From assembly GCA_921293015.1 (NCBI GenBank), contig OV121088.1, forward strand, positions 28,805,645 to 28,869,644: a DNA stretch of 64,000 nt. The letters are read 5' to 3'. Made by a program: the position numbers and the translations under genes. Below, one piece after another: positions 56,508-64,000 of this stretch. The notes under the pieces were generated by a model, which did not search any database, had not been told where the DNA came from, and saw only the letters and a program-made list of their open reading frames with translations. Origin of the DNA: Phorcus lineatus. Lineage: Eukaryota > Mollusca > Gastropoda > Trochida > Trochidae. Position 1 is the first letter of the stretch. The number at the start of each line of letters is the position of its first letter.

Positions 56508-59500
56508 ATGTCTAACAGTAACGCAGTTACAGCCGGTTGCAACGTCCTGGGCAGTATTTTGTATGTGGTTGCTGCTGTCACTGTAATCTGTATCGTTGCC
56601 ACTTTTCTCTGGCGGCGTCACTACGACAAAGCCCGGGACACTACCGTAAATCTACCCCTACCCCCGGGAAGCATGGGCTACCCCCTTGTGGGTGAGACGC
56701 TGACGCTTATATTTAAGGTAAACTATGTTCGTCTTAAGTTAGTCCTTAAGATACTTGCTAAAAAACTTGAAGCCTGACATTTAAAAAATATCTCCTAAGT
56801 GTGTAAAGAATGTATTAAAATATTTTTTAGAATATTATTGAATACCTACCTTAAAATATTAAGGTAGGTATATAAAGTATATGACATTGGTATACATATT
56901 TCTCACTTCCTTCGTTTAAGTTAGGTGAACCTAAATATATACTCGTTTAACATTTATAAGGGTTATGGTTAAAACATGACCCGTGGGCATTCTTCAGAAG
57001 TAAGGATTTATGCCTACAGGACTCTAGCATTAGAGGGACATTCGGGAATGATACTCTCACTCGGTAATGCCGTCCCAAAGAAGAATAGAATGACGTTAAC
57101 TGAGGTTTATAGATCTGAACAGAGACCCACAATTAACAATTGAGGGCCTTTGTTCTAAATCACAAAATGAAATCTTCTTCTACCCATTGGTTGTCCTGCT
57201 TAGACAGATACATAATTACATGATCATATGTGCGTTTCTTGTGATAAGCTGTGACAAATACATTAATTTATAAAAAAAAAACATAACACATTTGAGTATT
57301 ATTTACAATATAAATCATCTAATGTTGTCTTGACGTTTTGTAGGATATGGTGTAATTGTACAGTGTAAACCATTTCATGACAATCAATCCCCAGGGAGCT
57401 GACTACTACCTATCGAGAAGACAGAAATATGGCTTCATCTACAAGACCCACATACTAGGGCAACCAACAGTCCGCATCATGGGAGCCAAGAACATCAAAC
57501 AGATCCTTATGGGTGAACATATAACTGTGGAGTCGAGCTGGCCCACTTCAACCGCGACACTGATGGGTCCTGGGAGTCTGTTATCCTCAACTCCTGACCA
57601 ACACAGGATCAGGAAGAAGTTTCTTCTGCAGGCTCTCTCTCTCAATGTGGTTGCTAGGTTTATCCCCGAAATGCAGGGGATAGTGCGACGTCATCTGCAG
57701 GAGTGGTGTGGGCAGGGCCAAATACTGGGCTATACTGCTTGCAGAAGACTCGCCATGTCTGTAGCAACTAACGTTCTTATTGGATTCCGGGTCAAACCTG
57801 ATAGGTTGCAAACAATTATTGATAACTTCTATAGGTTCACTGGAAACCTGTTTTCTCTGCCGTGGAATATACCTGGTTCGGGTCTCTCACGGGTACAGTA
57901 CAGCAATAAATAAACTTACCCTGTATGTAGAAACGCAATAGGGCGTATCTACACAAATGCACTAGAAAGGCACTAGAAGCTTTCTACAAAGAATAAGGCA
58001 AATTCTAGAAATATCTAGTAATTTCGAGATTTTACATTTTTCGAATTATCCAAATAGTTATAACATGATTTAACAACAACATGTAAGAATTGTATTGGGA
58101 TATCTATTTTTTTCAACAGAGCTTGAGTTTAGCATAGATAAAAAAAAAAGGTACGTGCGAAGTTTGATACCAATTATTAGCAAGCTGACAGAGAGTTTTG
58201 GTAAATGGCTTCTCTTTCAACTTACTGGTGGAAAAATCAAGTTAACAACAATAATTTTAAAATGGGTTGTCAGGTACCGTATTTCCTCCAATAAGCACGG
58301 GGGGGTGGGGTCGGTCGTTGAAAAAATAAGCGCTCGAAATATAAAATAGCAGTCGGTTAGCAAGTGGCGTTGAATGGGGATGCGTTGTAGAGGGGGAAAC
58401 TAACATTAAATATCTGCTTTAATAATGCATTACATCAAGCAGTTCATGTTATAGTAATGTATAAAAGTAACTTTAAGAAAACTGTGTGAATATCTCTAAA
58501 GGGAAATAAACTCGAAACTATCTATTTACGATCTAGAAACTTTATAGATACGTTAGAGAAACTTTATAGATACGTTAGAGAAACTTTACAGATACGGTCT
58601 AGAAATGTTCTAGATATTTCCTAGAATGGATCTGTAAAGTGTCTTGATACTTGCTGCTTTCTTTCCTATTATAGTGTATTAATGTTGATTCTTAATTTCT
58701 TCTAATTTTTTAATTATTTTTCCCATATGGGTTACAATTCCAACATTATCCTTATGCATGGGGTAAAATTCTAACATAACCTTATCCTTTTTTATTTTCG
58801 TTTTTATCTATTCTAATTTCATTAACATTTGATGAAACTTTAAGGTATAGGGGTGGAAATGTATTCAAGTGATTGTACACGTTAACTGCGGTTTCAAATA
58901 AGTAATGTCGTTTTATTCAAGGGCTTAAAATCAAGAGAGTACCTGATATCCGAAATCAGAGAGCGACTCCTAGACGAGACCTCAGAATGGTCCATCATTG
59001 ACGACTTGAAGAACCCGGACCCGGCGACAGAGCCTGTTTCGAAACAGGAGCTGGTTGACTCAATCTTGGAACTCTGGTTTGCCGGGAGTGACACGACCTC
59101 CAGTTCATCCTGTTCAACACTGCTGGCGCTGGGGAGAGATGAGCGAGTGCTGAAGAAGATTGAGGAGGAACTTAAGGAGTATGACCTCCTGGAAGGTGGA
59201 AGTGAGTTGAACTCTGACCTCCTGTCTAAGCTGACGTATGTTGACCACGTGGTGAAGGAGGTTCTACGGATCTACATGCCAGTTGGGGGCGGCTTCAGGA
59301 AGACCAAGAAAACACTGGAAATCGGGGTATATTTTACTTATATTTTACTTATGTTCCAATTGATTTTATTTATTTCATGTGTGTGGTAAAACGAAATATC
59401 AAACCTTTATAATGCATCTTAAGGACACCGAACCCTGATAGCTGGGAATCGCCCACATTGAAGTAAATAAATATAGGTTCAATCGAGGATTTACATGTAC

Positions 59501-60199
59501 ATAGGCTATATACGTCCTTGGTTTAATTTATACCAAAGACAAGATCTTTCACTTTGGGATTGACAGGGAAATGGTGAGCACTGAGCATGAAGAAGCACTT
59601 AGAACTAATAGCTCTTACCAACTGTGCGGTGTGTTACAGGGCAGTCTCATTGTTAACCAGAAATTTGGGCTACCAGATTTTGAAGGATGTAAATTATTTT
59701 TTTTACATTTTTCATGACAATTATGAAAATATATCACTGTCGTCATGTTTTATACGTATTTGCCTTTCTGATTCCCTACCACTATAAATAGCTGTAAATC
59801 TTTTTATCATTGTCGGTGCATTTGATATTCTTTGATGACTCTCCCCAGGGCTACCAGATACCGAAAGGCTGGAAGGTGATATACAGTATACGAGACACAC
59901 ACCAAATTACTGAACTGTTCACCCAGAAAGAAGAGTTCCTCCCAGAACGTTGGTCCGAGATGGATGAGCTCACCCGAGACTTTGGCAACCGCTTCAACTA
60001 TATTCCCTTTGGAGCAGGTGCCCGAGCATGTCCTGGTGAAAAGTTTGCAAGAACATTCCTCAAAGTGTTTGTTGTAGAGTTGGTGAGATGTTGTAGCTGG
60101 GAGCTGAAGAACAAGAACCCCAAGATCCGCTATCTCCCAGTCACACATCCATCAGACAACCTTCCAGTGACCTTCACCTTGAAGCAGCATGGTCAATGA
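56508..60199 (+). CDS. CYP26-like: cytochrome P450 family 26-like gene (retinoic acid hydroxylase), four exons
   Basis: Complete gene, exons 56508-56717, 57395-57892, 58922-59326 and 59849-60199; all junctions phase 0, GT-AG. Predicted protein: 487 residues. It has an N-terminal anchor (about 14-34), hinge LPLPPGSMGYPLVGETL, QKYGFIYKTHILGQPTVRIM, I-helix WFAGSDTTSS, ExxR (KEVLR), GYQIPKGWKVIYSIRDTH, FLPERW, and heme loop PFGAGARACPGEKFA. Exons 2-4 have exactly the lengths of the first CYP26 gene's, so the pair arose by duplication after this structure formed; only exon 1 differs (210 versus 225 nt). Start: ATG at 56508 gives a normal anchor. The upstream in-frame ATG (56373) would add a 45-residue hydrophobic extension across a TTATTTCAG and is rejected; that TTTCAG may be a real acceptor after an untranslated exon. 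Role as for the first gene: oxidative clearance of retinoic acid, inferred from family. Confidence 0.93.
58535..58616. repeat. 22-bp minisatellite in CYP26 intron
   Basis: AGAAACTTTATAGATACGTTAG occurs twice exactly (58535, 58557), a third time with four changes (58579), and a partial fourth follows. It lies in the intron between exons 2 and 3 of the second CYP26 gene. Confidence 0.9.
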
Positions 60200-61733
60200 G
60201 CATGGTTGTGCTTTCTTTAAAGCATAAATACACAGTGAGAATATCTGCTCAAGACAGTAGATGTAAATAACTGACATATTGTACCTTTTATACATGTTTT
60301 ACAGCATATAATACCTGTTATACAGGATCCAATACCTAATTAGGGATCTAATACCTGTTATACAGGATTTTATAGACTAACAAACACTTTCCAGTCACGA
60401 ATTCTCTTTAAGACCGTAATATTATATATTGCTTGACCCAGTTCATTAAGTATCGATCCATAAGCACAGCAAGCTTCTGCTTGATGAATAGCACACGATA
60501 CCAAATTTTGTGTTGAAGAAAGTAAAGGGATCAACTGGTAAAGGGGATTTATTTGCTCAAAGAAAGCCTCAAAAAGTCAAGAGACTTGTCCCTATTTGTA
60601 TATCAAGTTTATAACGTAAAAGGCTGGTGTCCCTATGCAGTGTTACATCCAAGGAGTGTTACTCTAGGCTGGATGTGGGATTTGTGATTGCCGTAAAACC
60701 AATCTTTAGTGAATACACGATCCACCTGGTTCATCTCAAGGTCCCTCCCTCTTTTTAAAATAGTAAAGGTGGTTATCTCTCTCCATCTCAAGTTTCTTGA
60801 TGCATCTATATGCAGTGAAAGTTTGTCAAGGTATGGTAACAGAAGTACATTCACTCAAGAAAAGACAAACTGTGTTTTGGAATCACATTTATAAATGGGA
60901 CGTGTTTGTTAATGTATTCTGTAGATTGTTTTACATTTGTTTTGTTTTTAGTGCTTTTTATGAGCAGTTTTTAAGGGCCTTTTATATATTTTGAAAAACT
61001 TGCTTGTAACGATGTGCCATAGACTTTGGATCCATTAATTAGCATTTGTGAATATTGTTGACATTTATTATTGTTGTTGAATATTTATTTACTTATGCCT
61101 TATCAAAATGTGCCATGAAAATGCAAATTAAAATCAGTATATTTATGATCTATCACTGTGAAAGAAACATTCATAATGTTATAAAAATTTTGAAGTACTT
61201 GATCATGAAAAACCTCTTCAATGCCAACAAATTGTGAGTACAATTTCGGAATAAACCAATCAAACAATATGTCAATGACACTTCTATGACACTTCTATTA
61301 GAACGTTTGACATCCTTCTTGTATGATAATGTATGTTATGAAAGATTTAAAATTGAGTGTCTGTCATTATAAAATACATTGGAGAAACCAATTGATATTG
61401 ATATCTAACTGAAATGTATTCGTTCAGTCTCATTAAATAAGCTCTAAACGTTGCTCAATTTATTGATATACCCTACTAGATAGCTCTGTTAAGATCTCAG
61501 GCAGTTGGCTTAAAGCTGATTACCCTGTGACCTGTGGCCTGTAAATGACCATAATTTACACCACACAGCATTAAATCATCTGTAAGTACAGCATTCATGA
61601 TGATCATAGTTTTGAACATGCACACACCAGCAAATCAGACAAAAATCTACAAATTGAATCTCATCTAAAACTCAATTCCAATGAGTATTTCGCGAACCTT
61701 AAAAGCATTAAAATGAAAACCACTTATTCATTT
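60200..61733. other. gene-free stretch between CYP26 and the right-hand gene
   Basis: 3' flank of the second CYP26 gene, then AT-rich DNA. ATAATACCTGTTATACAGGAT-type short repeats occur at about 60306-60370. A GACACTTCTAT direct duplication occurs at about 61277-61300. No gene recognised. Confidence 0.45.
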
Positions 61734-61739
61734 TTTATT
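61734..61739 (-). terminator. AATAAA overlapping the stop codon
   Basis: On the minus strand the stop TGA is read as TGAATAAA, so the polyadenylation signal AATAAA begins at the last base of the stop codon. If used, the 3' UTR would be only about 15-25 bases. Confidence 0.5.
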
Positions 61740-63875
61740 CAAACGACACTTTTCTCATCATGTACATAATATTTGACTAGAAACTTTCTCATGTCAGGCA
61801 TAAGAAGACCAGCCTTCTTTGCACTGAAACTGAAGTGCAATTTCGATAGATGAAGAACAAGCATGTCCAGCTCATGGGGGGAACACCTGAGCATTCTTGC
61901 ACACATATGGACCAACCAGGCATACGAGCGATGTCGATACTTGTCTATTGAGACATGTCTGTCCTTTTTCCAAATTCTCTTGTACACAATGAACTCTCTA
62001 CTTGCAATGATAAACTTATTCTTCAATTCATTCAGTTTATGCTGTATTTCAGGAGATATGTGTTGACTAGCTGATTGCATTTTCTGGTAGACTGTCCTGA
62101 CTGCTTCTTTAGCTGCAGATTTGTGTCTTTTCGCTTTTGGTGCAAGAAATTCACGGTAATCATCGATGGACATGTCTTCCATTCCATACTGTATCTCATA
62201 ATCAGATTCGCTGTCAGTGTCTACACAAGAACTGGACAAAGTGTCCTCCGTGAGTCCATGGCTGTACAGATCCTTGAGGAATGTTTCTGGGTTTGTTATG
62301 TGCTTCATGCTACTACATGCAAACTTGCTTCTTGTACTTTCTTCACTTGGACTAGGTTCCTCTTCCATCTGTTCATCCGGGCAGTCATCTGATTGGTCAA
62401 GACTGGCAGCACCTTCACAGTTTGTCTTCTCCATTTTTTCTGCGGCCAGTTTGAAAGGCATAGCAATGTCTTCTTTCACGTTCTTATTGAAACGACTGTT
62501 CTCACCTTAAATAGGAAAAGTATTTCTTATTAATATAAAAATATAAAACCTGAAGGATTATGAATTCTTATTTTCTTACTTTAATATTTAATGTATAGCT
62601 TGATGAAAATCCCTAATAAGACAAGATTACCTTATGTTTAAATAATTTATTAATCAGAACTGGCAAATGGAAATCAACAAATTATAAGTTCCGAATGCAC
62701 TGATAGTTTATCTATCAAACTTCATGGATATAGAAGGATGCAATACCTCTTCTTGCAAACTCCTTCCCAACATAATGACGCCCCGGCCTTTTCAGGTGGA
62801 GGTTTGATTTGTAGTAACTCTTCAAAACTTTATCAACATCTTTGACATCCTTCTCTTCTCTGGAAATAGGATGAAACACATTGGCTAACTGCAAATTATT
62901 TTTCACTGTACCAGTCAGTTGTCGTAAGATACTTGCATACGCTGAAGTTATACAGACTCAAGTTATCAGGTTAACTATTTTTGAGTGGACAATTTACATG
63001 AATCACCAACTAGAGAACATAAATAATTCAGGAAAAAAGGAATGGCAATACCAAAGATTGTTATCATAGAATATTTCTATACCTAAGGATAAGTTTGAAA
63101 GACACTGGAATCAAAGGTCCACAAAGGATAAGGATTATACTAAATATACATGTCAATAAAAATTCAAATGAGTACTCAGTATTTACTACTCACACTGGAC
63201 AAAAAAGGGAGATAACTTCCTTGTCTGGTTTGAGATTACAGGCTACATGCATCTTCCAGTCTTCAAACACAAACAGCTCATGCTCTGAAATCAACATATT
63301 TATTCAAATTTACGTCAAAATGTCCAGAAAATGATACAGAAGTACAATTTTCAGAATTCCTATAGTCTTCCCAATTCCTCTGATTTTTGGATTTTGTTTT
63401 CAAACTAACAGTTAACAGAATTCTTGACATCATAACCCTTTCACTTTCATTTGATTCAAGATTACAGAATTTTTAAGTCTTACAACAATTCTGCAGGGTA
63501 TATTCCAGAAATGACATAGAGATTTCAGATTAAACATTAACTGAATTTCTGCAGGAGTCTTTTTCCTCACACTACATACATTTTAAGCCAAAACTGTATC
63601 ACTTGCTTTATTCAAATGTAAAAGAATTCATTCAATTCAAGCAATAGCCTTTATCTTTTCAAATGATAAATTCACAAATGTTAAGATTTCTAGAATGCTG
63701 TTATTCAAGATCTATTTTGTACACTGTATTTTTTAAAAAGACAGACAGAAATGCTTGGTGAATCAGATACTCACTGTTTTCAAGAACTTCCATCAACTCT
63801 CTTGAGTACGCAGACAGTTCTCTACAACATTGTACATGAACTATTTCATAACCTTGCCTAATTGGTTTGAATCAA
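61739..63875 (-). CDS. 3' part of an unrecognised multi-exon gene
   Basis: At least four coding exons on the minus strand: about 63875-63775 (YEIVHVQCCRELSAYSREL, phase 1 end), about 63290-63185 (HELFVFEDWKMHVACNLKPD), 62941-62747 (SILRQLTGTVKNNLQLANVF, phase 1 end) and 62505-61739 (last exon). The junction of the last two is exact: AGA AGA G/GT GAG AAC. The link between the second and third listed exons does not fit phase as drawn, so a boundary there is wrong or a short exon is missed. The last exon has an acidic, serine-rich stretch (DDCPDEQMEEEPSPSEESTR), a probable disordered linker, then a basic segment (APKAKRHKSAAKEA) and a helical C-terminus ending MRKFLVKYYVHDEKSVV. No family recognised; nuclear localisation is a guess from the basic patch. 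The 5' end is outside the window. Confidence 0.7.
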
Positions 63876-64000
63876 TTGTCTCATGAGGAAATAAATCCGA
63901 ATGGTTTTAAACATATATAACTCCGAGTCCCGACAATGTTTTTACAATAAAACGTTATTCAGTATCATTACATCAGTCATGTATTGGCATAGAAAAAACC

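Noticed and set aside
57893-57913. Read-through ends of CYP26 exons as truncated proteins (also 37060-37083, 59327-59389)
   Set aside because: Open frames continue a few codons past good GT donors; exon lengths match between the two genes only if the donors are used.
58600-58630. Heat-shock element CTAGAAATGTTCTAGA
   Set aside because: The GAA and TTC modules are three bases apart instead of two, and the site is part of a 22-bp intron minisatellite.

Overview
The window is AT-rich eukaryotic DNA with intron-bearing genes, GT-AG splice sites, long intergenic stretches and heavy transposon load. tRNA-derived SINEs ending in a GTTTAACGCCGCTTTCAAGAGTATTTCAC-like tail, CR1/L2-like and L1/Tx1-like LINE ends, Tc1 and mariner relics and a retinoic-acid-type CYP26 pair all point to a marine invertebrate, most likely a mollusc. 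That assignment is inference, not proven by the sequence. No bacterial operon, phage or CRISPR array is present.

Layout. 0-5 kb: a broken Tc1-like transposase and a LINE reverse transcriptase relic. 5.1-5.7 kb: an intact single-exon ORF that resembles a Ras-like small GTPase whose nucleotide-binding motifs have decayed. 6.7-9.7 kb: LINE pieces, including two oppositely oriented LINE fragments enclosed by a 0.1 kb inverted repeat. 9.9-10.9 kb: a possible small minus-strand gene with a promoter-like patch. 12.8-13.2 kb: a local tandem duplication. 15.7-28.7 kb: three diverged tandem copies of a roughly 3.6-4 kb unit, each with a mariner relic and each hit by different SINE/MITE insertions. 28.9-30.8 kb: two LINE 3' ends, the second inserted into a 19-bp minisatellite. 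31.3-33.3 kb: three non-autonomous DNA elements.

35.7-39.3 kb and 56.5-60.2 kb: two complete, divergently transcribed (head-to-head) cytochrome P450 genes of the CYP26 type. Each has four coding exons; exons 2, 3 and 4 are identical in length (498, 405 and 351 nt) and phase. CYP26 enzymes oxidise and clear retinoic acid. The 17 kb between their start codons holds clustered TGACGTCA palindromes, fold-back repeats, a tandem repeat with nuclear-receptor-like inverted half-sites, a second copy of the TTAA-flanked MITE, and decayed copies of the beginning of the second gene's first exon.

61.7-64 kb: the 3' part of an unrecognised minus-strand gene with at least four coding exons; it runs off the right edge.

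The most interesting points are the CYP26 pair and its intergenic region, the pseudo-GTPase-like ORF, the triplicated unit, and several well-delimited non-autonomous elements with clean target-site duplications.
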